From the NCBI RefSeq assembly GCF_036174265.1, contig NZ_CP108055.1:6076001-6140000 (forward strand): 64,000 bases of DNA, given 5' to 3'. Below, piece after piece: positions 49,196 through 57,763 of the stretch. The stretch comes from Streptomyces sp. NBC_00285. GTDB taxonomy: Bacteria > Actinomycetota > Actinomycetes > Streptomycetales > Streptomycetaceae. Both the position numbers and the translations under genes were made by a program. How positions within the stretch are numbered: position 1 is the first letter of the stretch; each line of letters opens with the position of its first letter. The notes beneath the pieces were generated by a model. It worked only from the letters and a program-made list of their open reading frames with translations, was not told where the DNA came from and did not search any database.

Positions 49196-50227
49196 ATGAG
49201 CCGGGAAACGCTGAAGTGGCTGAACGAGAACACCCTGATCGGCTTCACCGACAAGCGAGGCAAGGCGTGGCACCACCGCGCAGGCCATGACAACCACTTC
49301 ACCGGCGCCGTGCCGATCGAGGAGGTGGAGCGCCGGCTGTTCTCCTGGACGGCCGAGGAGCGCCCGCTGTTCGTCGAGCTGGAGACCGGCAACCGCGAGC
49401 TGATCGCGGCGGGCCTGGTCGAGCCGGAGCTGAGGAAGGTGTCCGTCGAGGACCGTAAGGCCATCGTGCGCAGCGACACCGGCCTGGTCATGGGCATCTT
49501 CAAGGACGGCTATCAGCCCCACCAGCCGAAGCAGTGGCTGCTCGACAACGTGTCCATGATCCTGGATGACGAGCTGGCCATCGGCTCCGCCGGTCTGCTG
49601 CGCGGCGGCGCGCAAGCGTGGGTGTCGGTCGAGGTCCCGGACACCATCAAGACGCCGGAGGGCGTGGAGTTCCGGCCCAACCTGATCGCGGCAACGTCCT
49701 TCGACGGCAGTCTCGCCACGACCTATAAGCGGATCGTGACCAACGTGGTGTGCGACAACACCATGAATGCGGGCCTGGGCGAGGACGGCCAGCAGTTCAA
49801 GGTCAAGCACAGCTCCAAGTCGATGGGCCGCATCACCAAGGCGCGGGAGGCGCTCGCGATCGTCCACACGGTCGGCGACGAGTTCAGCGCTGCGGTGGCC
49901 AGGCTGTGCGCCGAGCAGTTCACCGACCGGGAGTTCGAGCGCCTGGTGCGTGAGCAGCTCGTGCCCGTGGAGAGCAGCGACAGCATCCGCACACAGAACA
50001 ACGCCCGGGAGAAGCGGGGCGGGTACCTGCGCATGTGGCGCCACGACGAGCGGGTGGCGCCGTGGCGGGGCACCAAGTTCGGTGCCTACCAGGCTGTGAA
50101 CACCTTCCAGCAGCAGGAGAGCAAGGTCCGGGGCAACAACCGCGCCGAGCGGAACATGGGCTACACCCTGACCGGCAAGTGGGAGACGGCCGACAACGCC
50201 ACGCTGGGCCTGCTGGCCGGTGTCTGA
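49196..50227 (+). CDS. DUF932 / phage-plasmid-like protein
   Basis: A 343-residue protein with typical DUF932 segments: WHHRAGHDNHFTGAVPIEEVERRL near the start, SDTGLVMGIFKDGYQPHQPKQWLLDN, LRGGAQAWVSVEVPD, LIAATSFDGSLATTYKRIVTNVVCDNTMNAGL, and a C-terminal Gln/Asn-rich part. TIGR03299-type proteins are common in actinophages and plasmids; function is not known. Start ATG 49196 with GAAAGG upstream. Confidence 0.85.
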   Translation: MSRETLKWLNENTLIGFTDKRGKAWHHRAGHDNHFTGAVPIEEVERRLFSWTAEERPLFVELETGNRELIAAGLVEPELRKVSVEDRKAIVRSDTGLVMGIFKDGYQPHQPKQWLLDNVSMILDDELAIGSAGLLRGGAQAWVSVEVPDTIKTPEGVEFRPNLIAATSFDGSLATTYKRIVTNVVCDNTMNAGLGEDGQQFKVKHSSKSMGRITKAREALAIVHTVGDEFSAAVARLCAEQFTDREFERLVREQLVPVESSDSIRTQNNAREKRGGYLRMWRHDERVAPWRGTKFGAYQAVNTFQQQESKVRGNNRAERNMGYTLTGKWETADNATLGLLAGV

Positions 50228-50332
50228 GTCTGAGCGGTCATGGTGCCGGGGCGGCCTTCCAACTGGGAGGCGCTCCGGCGCCATGAACACTCAGCCGCAG
50301 CTCCAGACCCGCATCTACCAGTAGGAGCCACC

Positions 50333-51202
50333 GTGCCCGACTCGATGTACACCGACTTCCGACACGTGGCGGAACCGCTCCGCCTTATCGCAGAGGACAC
50401 AGCCACAACTCTCGGCCCTGACTGGCGAGTTGAGGCCATGCTGAGTTCCGCGATCGTCGTACACCCCATCGGCTTCCGCATTTGCCTGGACGACGGCACC
50501 GACGGGGTCCAGTTGACCGCGCACGTGTCGGTCAGCCCGGAGCCGACCCGGTCGCTGGAGACCGTGCAGGCGTACGCCGCCACCGACGAGGACCGGGCCG
50601 TCACCGTGCGCCGGACGGTCGAGACCATCCGCACGCAGATCCTGCCTCACTTCGCACGTGAGGACGCCGTGGCCGGCCTGCGCGTGCTCTCCCTCCCCCT
50701 GCGGGCAGCCGGAATTCCGGCAGTCGCTCAGGGCAGCAGCTCGAAGACGTACATCGAGTACAAGCCGCACCTGCTCGGCGCCTCGGTGGCCGAGTTCGAG
50801 GAGGGCGAGCGCCGCCCGCTCGGGGTGATCATCACTTCCACCGGCAACGACGACACCCGCGTGGAAATCCGCATCCCCTTCCTGCCCGTGAATGAAGCCG
50901 CGCGCATCACCAGGGCACTCAGGCCGAGCCTTTCCACTCCCATGGAGGGGATCGAGAACCTGCCGGAGGAGTACCGCTACCAGCTCGGCGTGACGTTCCC
51001 GGGCATGACCGCGAAGCACGTCGTCAGCGGCATGCCCCGTTACGACGACCTGATCGACCCGGACGGCGTACTCACCATTCGGCACGCAATGGTCGTGAAC
51101 CGGGTGGACGAGCAGAACCACAGCCGAGCGTGGGCCGGTGTGTGGCTGCGGGGGGCCACCGTCGCGCAGGCGTACGCGGTCCTGAGCGCCTACGCATCCT
51201 GA
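50333..51202 (+). CDS. unknown protein
   Basis: A 289-residue protein from GTG 50333 behind AGGAG. Beta-rich with several acidic loops: WRVEAMLSSAIVVHPIGFRICLDDG, VIITSTGNDDTRVEIRIPFLPV, and a C-terminal VWLRGATVAQAYAVLSAYAS. No domain recognised; often next to DUF932 in actinophages, to my knowledge. Confidence 0.55.
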   Translation: MPDSMYTDFRHVAEPLRLIAEDTATTLGPDWRVEAMLSSAIVVHPIGFRICLDDGTDGVQLTAHVSVSPEPTRSLETVQAYAATDEDRAVTVRRTVETIRTQILPHFAREDAVAGLRVLSLPLRAAGIPAVAQGSSSKTYIEYKPHLLGASVAEFEEGERRPLGVIITSTGNDDTRVEIRIPFLPVNEAARITRALRPSLSTPMEGIENLPEEYRYQLGVTFPGMTAKHVVSGMPRYDDLIDPDGVLTIRHAMVVNRVDEQNHSRAWAGVWLRGATVAQAYAVLSAYAS

Positions 51203-51239
51203 CACCAATCCGCCAGACGAAGGACGAGGAGACCGTGAA

Positions 51240-51683
51240 ATGACAGAGCTGCTGAAGTACACCGGCGAGGACTGGGAGGCCGCGTTCAACCAGGCCGACG
51301 ACGCCGAATTCTGCGAAATCGACTCCCGCGAGAGTGCTGGCGAGCTGGCCGGCGTGGTCGCCGAGCTGCATGGGGCGGAGGCCGGCAACGACGAGGGCCT
51401 GCTGTACGCCGCGATCACCGTGGCCAGGAGCCTGGCTGAGGAATTCGACCGGGATCTCCTCGGCACCGTCCTCAACGGCCACAACCAGGATCACGAGGGC
51501 ATGGAGCAGCGTGCCACGGGCTACATCCTCGCGAAGTGGCCCGGGTTCCCGATCGAGGAGATCGGCGACCTGTTCACCTTCGGCACCAAGTACGCCTTGC
51601 GTGAGTACGAGCGGGTCGCCGACGACGGTTCGACCGGGTTCCGCTACGTGTTCAACGTCTCCAAGGTGCTCGGGAAGGACTGA
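51240..51683 (+). CDS. unknown acidic protein, paralogue of part of 53079-53681
   Basis: A 147-residue protein. Residues about 5-72 (LKYTGEDWEAAFNQADDAEFCEIDSRE...LYAAITVARSLAEEFDRDLL) match a domain in the 53079 gene: same LKYT start, FxEIDSRE and LYAAITVA motifs. The C-terminal half (GMEQRATGYILAKWPGFPIEEIG) is unique. The repeated domain may bind a shared partner. Function unknown. Confidence 0.55.
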   Translation: MTELLKYTGEDWEAAFNQADDAEFCEIDSRESAGELAGVVAELHGAEAGNDEGLLYAAITVARSLAEEFDRDLLGTVLNGHNQDHEGMEQRATGYILAKWPGFPIEEIGDLFTFGTKYALREYERVADDGSTGFRYVFNVSKVLGKD

Positions 51684-51685
51684 CA

Positions 51686-51904
51686 GTGCCCCGACCTATC
51701 GCCCCCGAATCCATGCTCGTCATCGCCCGTATCGGCGGCAGCTCCAGCAGCCGACGACAGAAGCGGTGCGACACCGTCGAAATCGGTGAGGCCACGATGC
51801 GGCTGTGGGCCGCCGAGGGCTACACCACCTTCTGGACCGAGGTCGGCGAGACGGGCCTGTCCAAGCCGTTCGAGCTGGTGGACGGCGAGCGCGTCGAGAT
51901 CTGA
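51686..51904 (+). CDS. unknown small protein
   Basis: A 72-residue protein from GTG 51686: MLVIARIGGSSSSRRQKRCDTVEIGEATMRLWAAEGYTTFWTE... Possibly a small RNA- or DNA-binding domain; no family. Followed by a T-run terminator. Confidence 0.5.
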   Translation: MPRPIAPESMLVIARIGGSSSSRRQKRCDTVEIGEATMRLWAAEGYTTFWTEVGETGLSKPFELVDGERVEI

Positions 51905-51928
51905 GCCAGGGACACAACAAAAACCCGC

Positions 51929-51953
51929 GCGGCCTGTCGAGGGCCGCCTTTTT
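51929..51953 (+). terminator. terminator with T-run
   Basis: GCGGCC and GGCCGC around TGTCGAG, then CTTTTTC. Confidence 0.7.
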
Positions 51954-51982
51954 CATGCCCGGCAGGGCCAGGAGACCACGCG

Positions 51983-53044
51983 ATGGATGTCAGCAACGCG
52001 GACGCCGTTGACCTTTTCGGCGGCCCCGGCGGCTGGGACTGGGCCGCCCAGAGCCTCGGCATAACCGTGACCGGTATCGAAAAAGACCACGCCGCGTGCG
52101 AGACGCGCCGGGCAGCGGGCTTGGGCACCGTTGAAGGCGATGTACGTGACTACGGGCCGGGCGACTTCCCTGCGGCCCGCTACCTCAAAATCGGTTCGCC
52201 GCCGTGCCAGCCGTACGCCATCAACGGGCTGGGCAAGGGACGCGCAGCACTGGACAACGTCTTGGCCCTCGCCAGGCGGATGGCCAACCGGGAGGACATC
52301 TCCCGCGACCTGGCCGCGTTCGAGGACGAGCGGATCGGCCTGGTGCTCGAACCGCTGCGCTGGGCGTTGCAGGCCATCGACCAGAAGCGGCCCTACGAGG
52401 CGATCACGCTGGAGCAGGTCCCTACCGTGCTGCCGGTATGGGAGGCGCTGGCCATCATCCTGCGTGCCGAGGGATACAGCGTCGCCACCGGTAAGTTGAG
52501 CGCGGAGGAGTACGGCGTTCCGCAGACCCGCGTCCGCGCGATTTTCGTTGCGCGTCTACACGGTGAGGCCAAGCTGCCCGCGCCCACCCACCGCAAATAC
52601 CGCAAGGCCGTGGCCCAGGAGGACGGCGACCAGTCGCTCAGGCCGTGGGTGTCCATGGCCGAGGGGATCGGGTGGGGCATGACCCACCGTCCCGGACTGA
52701 CCGTCACGGTGGGCACCGGCAGCGGGGGAGCGGACCCCTCATGCGTCGGCGGGTCCGGAGCCCGTGCCACGCTCTACGGCGAGCGGGACTCGGGACGATG
52801 GGTTGCGTTCAACCGTCTGATGTCCGCTGACGCTCTTCCCGCATACAAGGGCGGACGCAAGGACCAGATCCGCGTATACGCACAAGACGCAGCCCTCCTC
52901 CAGTCATTCGAAGACGGCCACCCGTGGCGCGGCTCGACCACCCAGATCCTGACGCAGATCGGCAACGCCTTCCCGCCGCGCATGGCCGAGCAAGTCCTGT
53001 GCGCCGCTCTCGACCTCCGCCCCTCGCTGCGCAGCGTCGCATGA
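51983..53044 (+). CDS. DNA cytosine-C5 methyltransferase
   Basis: A 353-residue C5-MTase. Motif I DLFGGPGGW (10-18), motif IV with catalytic Cys GSPPCQPY (Cys75), motif VI region ITLEQVPTV (EQV in place of ENV), motif VIII QTRVRAIFVA, and motif X QIGNAFPPRMA. The target-recognition region is short. It probably modifies phage DNA to avoid restriction, or alters gene expression. No linked restriction enzyme is visible, so it is a solitary methyltransferase. Confidence 0.88.
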   Translation: MDVSNADAVDLFGGPGGWDWAAQSLGITVTGIEKDHAACETRRAAGLGTVEGDVRDYGPGDFPAARYLKIGSPPCQPYAINGLGKGRAALDNVLALARRMANREDISRDLAAFEDERIGLVLEPLRWALQAIDQKRPYEAITLEQVPTVLPVWEALAIILRAEGYSVATGKLSAEEYGVPQTRVRAIFVARLHGEAKLPAPTHRKYRKAVAQEDGDQSLRPWVSMAEGIGWGMTHRPGLTVTVGTGSGGADPSCVGGSGARATLYGERDSGRWVAFNRLMSADALPAYKGGRKDQIRVYAQDAALLQSFEDGHPWRGSTTQILTQIGNAFPPRMAEQVLCAALDLRPSLRSVA

Positions 53045-53078
53045 AGGGTCGGCTTCTTCAGCAGAAAGGACGTCAGAC

Positions 53079-53681
53079 ATGACACACCGCAAGCGCTACC
53101 CCTACTCCGCACTCCCCGACGGCCAGTTCGTCCGTGTGTGGACTGACTCCACCCAGCCCGAGTACTACTACGGCCGCATCAAGTACCACCGCCGCAACGA
53201 CAAGGGACGGCCCGTCGGGATCACCGCCGTGGAAACCCTCGACCCCCGGCACCTGGGCGACTGGTACAGGCGCCCGCATGGCTGGTACCGCGAGATGGGC
53301 ACCGAGTACATCGAGCCGGTGGAACACCTCACCGAGGAGCCCACCAAGGGCTCGTTCATCTGCGGCCATCCGATCGGCATCACCGACGAGCCCCGCTACT
53401 GCACCGAGACGACCGTCGAGGGCACCGACCGATGCGCCACCCACCGTCTGAAGTACACCGAGGCGGAGTGGCGCCAGGCGCTGGAGATCGCCGAGGAGAA
53501 CGATTTCGACGAGATCGACTCCCGCGAGCATGGTGGGGAGCTGGCCGCCGTAATCGCGGTCATGTTCCACGAGGACGTGGTCGGCCGGGACGAGGTCAAG
53601 CTGTACGCCGCGATCACCGTGGCCGGCGGTCGGACCAAGGAGTGGGACCGGGAATTCCTCATGCGCGAAATGACCGGCTGA
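53079..53681 (+). CDS. unknown protein with C-terminal paralogous domain
   Basis: A 200-residue protein. N-terminal part is beta-rich with WTDSTQPEYYYGRIKYHRR; a CGHPIGITDEPRYC...RCATH segment could bind zinc; the C-terminal 80 residues (LKYTEAEWRQALEIAEENDFDEIDSREHGG...LYAAITVAGG) are homologous to the 51240 gene. The shared domain on either side of the methyltransferase suggests common use. Function unknown. Confidence 0.55.
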   Translation: MTHRKRYPYSALPDGQFVRVWTDSTQPEYYYGRIKYHRRNDKGRPVGITAVETLDPRHLGDWYRRPHGWYREMGTEYIEPVEHLTEEPTKGSFICGHPIGITDEPRYCTETTVEGTDRCATHRLKYTEAEWRQALEIAEENDFDEIDSREHGGELAAVIAVMFHEDVVGRDEVKLYAAITVAGGRTKEWDREFLMREMTG

Positions 53682-53719
53682 CACGACTAATCCAGCCGAG
53701 GACACCGCAGAAATTCCGC

Positions 53720-53744
53720 GCGGCCTGTGATGGGCCGCTTTTTT
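53720..53744 (+). terminator. terminator with T-run
   Basis: GCGGCC and GGCCGC around TGTGATG, then TTTTTT and CATGCCCG. Close copy of the element at 51929. Confidence 0.7.
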
Positions 53745-53768
53745 CATGCCCGAAAGGAGGCGGTCGGC

Positions 53769-55091
53769 ATGCCTGACCAATGGTGCGAGGAGTGCTGCGG
53801 CCCGTGTGAGTGCTGGTCGCCCGAAAGCATTGAACGCCCGCTGGAGGGCCTGGAGCTGGACGGGGAAGCCCTGGTGGCCTACCTCGACAGCCTCACCGAG
53901 AGCGAGCGGCAGGAGGCTGCCGGGCCGTGGCCGGTCAGGTGGCTGTACCCCTGGAAAGAGGGGGAGCCGGAGCGCGGGATCAACGTGTGCGGTGGCTGTG
54001 GTGGAGGCTGCGCGGGGCTGCGGCTGGTGCTGGGCATCGAGCTGGACATGGTCTGCGTCGACACCTCCAAGGACGCCACCGCAACAGCGCGGGCCGCCGG
54101 ATGCAACGCGATCTGCATGGACGTGCGCGAGGTCGACCCCCGCCATCCTGCGCTCCGCTGTACTCGGCGCGCGGTGTTCACCATGCCGTGCCCGGACTGG
54201 AGCGTTGCGGGCAAGCGTCTCGGTCGCCGGCCGGAGAACCTCCTCATCCTGCTCGACGCGATCTCCGACGTGGCCGAGGCGTACGGCAACGTGTGGCGCT
54301 CCGGTGGCCATCACGGAGACGTTTCCACGGCCGAGTTCGGCAACCCCCACGACGGAACCACTGTGGCCGAGATGTGGTCGTGGGTGAACGAGATCACGGC
54401 GGACAAGATGACGGCCGGGCTCATGCTCTCGCCGGTCCTGGTCGGCATGGGCCTGCTCGCGGCAGGAGCCCCGCTTGAATCCGTGATCGTCGAGCAGGCA
54501 TGGACGCTCCCCGAAGAGGTGAAAGCAGCGATCGGGATTGAGTTCATCGTCGCGGGGTGGCACGGCGTTCGCTGGGACACTCTTGACGCGGGAGAGTTCG
54601 GAAGCCCGTCCGCCAGGCGCAGGGCGATCATGATGGCGTCGCGGGAGAACCCGCTGGACGCGGTCAAGGCGCCCGGCATCACCACCTGGGCGTCGGACGC
54701 CATCGGCTGGGACCCGGAGACCTGGATCAACACGCGTGGGGTCAGGAAGACGTCCGGCGGGAACGAGTTCAAGCTGGGGCGCACCATCCCGGGCATCACG
54801 TCAAAAATCCGAGGCTGGTACGACGCGGACGATCCGGAGCGCCGCTTCACGATCGAAGAGGTGTGCAAGCTGCTCGGCTTGCCTCCCAACTACCCGGTAC
54901 AGGGGACGCGTACGGCCCCCACCTCCCGCTCCTCCCAGTGCCGCCAACTCGGCGACATCTTTTCCCCGCTCGTGTCGGCGGCCGTGTGGGGCGAGCTGTT
55001 GGACGTCGACTGGCCGAGCCTGCTGCGGCAGTACCTGGCGGAGCAGTACCCGCAGGTCCACGGCCACACCTTGTACGCCGAGGCGGCGTAA
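53769..55091 (+). CDS. divergent C5-methyltransferase-like protein
   Basis: A 440-residue protein; ATG 53769 with GAAAGGAGG upstream. Motif I-like VCGGCGGGCAGLRL, a motif IV-like MPCPDWSVAG with a Cys but PCP in place of PCQ, motif VI-like SVIVEQAW, motif VIII-like GSPSARRRAIMMAS, and motif X-like CRQLGDIFSPLVS. Overall order fits a C5-methyltransferase, but several usual residues differ and the N-terminus (about 70 residues, CEECCGPCECW) is extra. It may have another base specificity or a related reaction. Confidence 0.65.
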   Translation: MPDQWCEECCGPCECWSPESIERPLEGLELDGEALVAYLDSLTESERQEAAGPWPVRWLYPWKEGEPERGINVCGGCGGGCAGLRLVLGIELDMVCVDTSKDATATARAAGCNAICMDVREVDPRHPALRCTRRAVFTMPCPDWSVAGKRLGRRPENLLILLDAISDVAEAYGNVWRSGGHHGDVSTAEFGNPHDGTTVAEMWSWVNEITADKMTAGLMLSPVLVGMGLLAAGAPLESVIVEQAWTLPEEVKAAIGIEFIVAGWHGVRWDTLDAGEFGSPSARRRAIMMASRENPLDAVKAPGITTWASDAIGWDPETWINTRGVRKTSGGNEFKLGRTIPGITSKIRGWYDADDPERRFTIEEVCKLLGLPPNYPVQGTRTAPTSRSSQCRQLGDIFSPLVSAAVWGELLDVDWPSLLRQYLAEQYPQVHGHTLYAEAA

Positions 55092-55156
55092 ATCCAGCAA
55101 TTCAGGCCGACTTAGCGCTGGAGTAGGCACAGCGCTTTCCAAAGAACTGTTATGCC

Positions 55157-55174
55157 GTCACTCGAATGGGTGAC
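55157..55174. promoter_or_regulatory. 18-bp palindrome, candidate repressor site (site 3, consensus copy)
   Basis: GTCACTCGAATGGGTGAC, 70-90 bp upstream of the 55245 gene, in a place suiting control of that promoter. Confidence 0.6.
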
Positions 55175-55244
55175 CTTTCCAATTCCGGGCCCGCTCGTTG
55201 ACCACGACGAGGGGGCCCTTCGCATGTTCGAGAAGGAGCACGTG

Positions 55245-55694
55245 ATGTACGGACTGCTGAAGTGCGCGGGCTGCAACGACAGGTGCATCGAGCCCGACGA
55301 GGGCGAGACCCCGGACGAGGACGGCTACGCCAAGCGACGCTGCGCGGACTGCACCGTCAACGACGGCTGCTTCTGCGGCACCCAGGACACGTTCATGACG
55401 ATCGTCGCCGACTGGGAAAACGCCGTGGGCGACGACGGTGAGACCACCTGCGTCGACCTACGGCCCGTCGTGATCACGGTGAAGGCGACCACCCACGAGG
55501 CAGCCATCGAAGCGGCCTCCGATCTGCTCCAGGCCCACTTCGGCGCCAGCGTCGAGCAGCTCTACGCCGAGGACATCGAGCGCGACTGGTGGTTCGGCCT
55601 GAACGAGACCGACCCGCTCCTGCGGGTGAGCGCGGTCTTCAAGGGCGATCCGCCCCTGATCAACGACGGCGACTTCTTCAACGCCCTGCGCTGA
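55245..55694 (+). CDS. unknown Cys-rich protein
   Basis: A 149-residue protein from ATG 55245 (AAGGAG upstream). The first third has Cys at C-x2-C spacings (LLKCAGCNDRCIE, RRCADCTVNDGCFCG) that suggest a zinc ribbon; the rest is an alpha/beta domain (VVITVKATTHEAAIEAASDLLQAHFG). No family. The palindrome upstream marks it as regulated. Confidence 0.6.
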   Translation: MYGLLKCAGCNDRCIEPDEGETPDEDGYAKRRCADCTVNDGCFCGTQDTFMTIVADWENAVGDDGETTCVDLRPVVITVKATTHEAAIEAASDLLQAHFGASVEQLYAEDIERDWWFGLNETDPLLRVSAVFKGDPPLINDGDFFNALR

Positions 55695-55782
55695 CCCGGC
55701 CGCTTCCGTGGCGCCCCGGCGGGGCGCGGCGGTGGACCGCCGGACGCAACCACAACATTCCGACCCGGACAAGGAGACCCCC

Positions 55783-56241
55783 ATGCCCAGCAAGAGTGAA
55801 CCGGATCTGCGCATCGACATCATGCGCGGCGTAGGACCCAAGGAACTGTCCCGTTACGCCGGTCACTACTTCCAGGCGATTCGCGGCACCTACGGCTACG
55901 CCGGGATTCTCGTGCGCGTCGAGGGTCACTACGCCGAGATCTTCCAGCCCCGCCTTCGTGGCATCGAGCAGTTCCACATCGGGGGCACCGCGTTCATCCG
56001 CTCCCTGGACAAGACGCCCCGGCCGGCCTACGCCCGCGCGCTCGCCTACGACCTGGAGTGGGAGGCCACCGACCTCGCCCTGCGCGGCGGTATCTCCGAC
56101 GGTGCGATCAAGGACCAGGACACCTGGGACCACCGCAAGGGCGCGTGGGAGGAGGGCCTGGTCGACGTCCACGCGGCCCTCATGCGGGAGATGGCCGGCA
56201 TTCCGGTCTGCGACATCCACCCCATCCACGACGGAGAGTGA
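55783..56241 (+). CDS. unknown protein
   Basis: A 152-residue protein from ATG 55783 (AAGGAG upstream): LRIDIMRGVGPKELSRYAGHYFQAIRG, then beta strands (GILVRVEGHYAEIF), ending DVHAALMREMAGIPVCDIHP. No family. Same operon as the next gene. Confidence 0.55.
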   Translation: MPSKSEPDLRIDIMRGVGPKELSRYAGHYFQAIRGTYGYAGILVRVEGHYAEIFQPRLRGIEQFHIGGTAFIRSLDKTPRPAYARALAYDLEWEATDLALRGGISDGAIKDQDTWDHRKGAWEEGLVDVHAALMREMAGIPVCDIHPIHDGE

Positions 56242-56248
56242 CACCGAC

Positions 56249-56956
56249 ATGACCAGCATCAGTACCGAACCGCCCCAGCTCAAGACGCCGGAGGGCGGCG
56301 CCATGTCTCAGCCGCAGAGTCCCGCGCAGTGGCACGGCCACCCGTACGCGTGGGCCTTTCACGCCATCGGGGGCAGCCTCAGCCGCGACTTCATCGAGAG
56401 GGTCTGCAAGCAGGCCGAGGCCGAGGGTGCCCCGCCGGATGTGGTCTACAAGACCCGCTCAGACGACCCGTCGAGGCCCGACGAGTGGATCACCGTGGGC
56501 CTGATCACCAACGCCGACCAGCAGACCAGGGTCCGCGAATACGCCAGTGCCCTGGTGGAGTGGAAGGAGGCCCTCAAGGCGCACCGCCAGCCGCCGCAGG
56601 TGCAGCCGCTTCAGGAGGCGCGGTCGGGCGGGGGTGCCGAGGGGCCCGAGCTGTTCGCGTACACGGTGGCGTTTGTCGCGCGGATCTCCGGCACGGTGCA
56701 GGCGGCCAGCTTCGCCGAGGCCATGAGCAAGCTCGCGCCTGCCGCGCACATCAACGCCGACGGCTACGTGGTGGGAGGGGCGGTCAGTCGGGAGGGCGTG
56801 GAGTGGCGGCTGAACTACGACCCGGCCAGGGCCGACATGGTCTCCACGAGCGACCCTGCGGTGCACCGGCCGGCCGACCAGCCGGCCCAGGTGACTCCGG
56901 TCCCCGCCACGGGTGTCGTCATGCGGCGCCAGCCCGCCGGGGCGCCACCGCAGTAA
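56249..56956 (+). CDS. unknown protein with Pro/Gln-rich linkers
   Basis: A 235-residue protein. N-terminal half: WHGHPYAWAFHAIGGSLSRDFIERVCKQAEAEGAPP; then a Gln/Pro-rich linker, a small beta domain (FAYTVAFVARISGTVQAASFAEAMSKLAP...YVVGGAVSREGVEWRLNYD) and a disordered end. Ends before a strong terminator. No family recognised. Confidence 0.5.
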   Translation: MTSISTEPPQLKTPEGGAMSQPQSPAQWHGHPYAWAFHAIGGSLSRDFIERVCKQAEAEGAPPDVVYKTRSDDPSRPDEWITVGLITNADQQTRVREYASALVEWKEALKAHRQPPQVQPLQEARSGGGAEGPELFAYTVAFVARISGTVQAASFAEAMSKLAPAAHINADGYVVGGAVSREGVEWRLNYDPARADMVSTSDPAVHRPADQPAQVTPVPATGVVMRRQPAGAPPQ

Positions 56957-56969
56957 CGCCTCCCGTTCC

Positions 56970-57006
56970 GGTCCGGTCCCTGGCTACGAAAGCCAGGGGC
57001 CGGACC
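56970..57006 (+). terminator. strong hairpin terminator
   Basis: GGTCCGGTCCCTGGCT and AGCCAGGGGCCGGACC around ACGAA. Confidence 0.75.
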
Positions 57007-57138
57007 ACTTGCGTTCCCGCTGTCCGCCGCCGATGGAAGGATGGCTAACCCCCGGACACAGCAGCAACGTCCAGCCGAAAGCACCACCCGACAAGGTCGG
57101 ACCTGGTCATCGGCAGCACTGAACCCCTAGGAGGACAC

Positions 57139-57441
57139 GTGGCCGCCACGGGCTACCGCATGAAGTACGTCGATGGCGCGATGAAGGAGCAAAAGATCAG
57201 CGAGCGCTCCGTCACCCGGCTCGCGTACATCGCCGAGCATGCGCCCCGGGGCCGATTTCAGATCAAGAAGGAAACGGGCGAGCTGTGGGACAGTCACGAG
57301 GTCCGCACGCTGGAAGAGCGGGGTTTGTGGGACGTCGAGTGGCTGGAGCCCGGCGACGAAGACCACGAGGGAGGCTGGCGCATTCTGCACTTGAATGACG
57401 TTGGCAAGAATGTCCTCCGAAAGTGGCGCGAGCGGTCCTGA
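57139..57441 (+). CDS. unknown small protein, possible winged-helix
   Basis: A 100-residue protein from GTG 57139 (AGGAGG upstream): VTRLAYIAEHAPRGRFQIKKETGELWDSHEVRTLEERGLWDVEWLEPGDED...LNDVGKNVLRKW. The end pattern (LHLNDVGKNVLRKW) and mid region resemble a winged-helix or PadR-type domain. May regulate the following Lsr2-like genes. Tentative. Confidence 0.45.
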   Translation: MAATGYRMKYVDGAMKEQKISERSVTRLAYIAEHAPRGRFQIKKETGELWDSHEVRTLEERGLWDVEWLEPGDEDHEGGWRILHLNDVGKNVLRKWRERS

Positions 57442-57763
57442 CGCAAGAGCTGCTGGTCAGGCTGAGCACCGCAACCGCTTACATCGCTCTGAGTGATGGA
57501 GGAATGGTGATGCCGTCATCCGAATGGGTGACGGGGGCGTTCATTGGCATCGCGCCTGTTGAAGGCTGCCGCAAGAAATAGGCCACACTGCGGGGGGCGG
57601 CGCACGCGGGGGCGCGGCATATGCAGTTTAGTGCTCCTGTGCTGCCGTTTACGCACTACCTGTTAACTACTACTCAAAATTGCATCAAGCTAAAGACCTC
57701 CTTGGGGCTGCCCACTACAGTGCGGCCCCAGGCACAGTGTCGTTCCGCCTTGGAGGAAGAGAC
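57442..57763. other. 322-bp promoter region
   Basis: No gene. Holds a candidate repressor palindrome (57515-57532) and AT-rich DNA (57640-57690, AGTGCTCC...ACTACTCAAAATTGC) suitable for the promoter of the Lsr2-like gene at 57764. Confidence 0.5.
57515..57532. promoter_or_regulatory. 18-bp palindrome, candidate repressor site (site 4)
   Basis: GTCATCCGAATGGGTGAC; same core as the consensus with two differing bases. Preceded by TGATGCC as at site 3. Confidence 0.55.

Noticed and set aside
50283..50324. 13-residue peptide frame before the 50333 gene
   Set aside because: Too short to support without further evidence.
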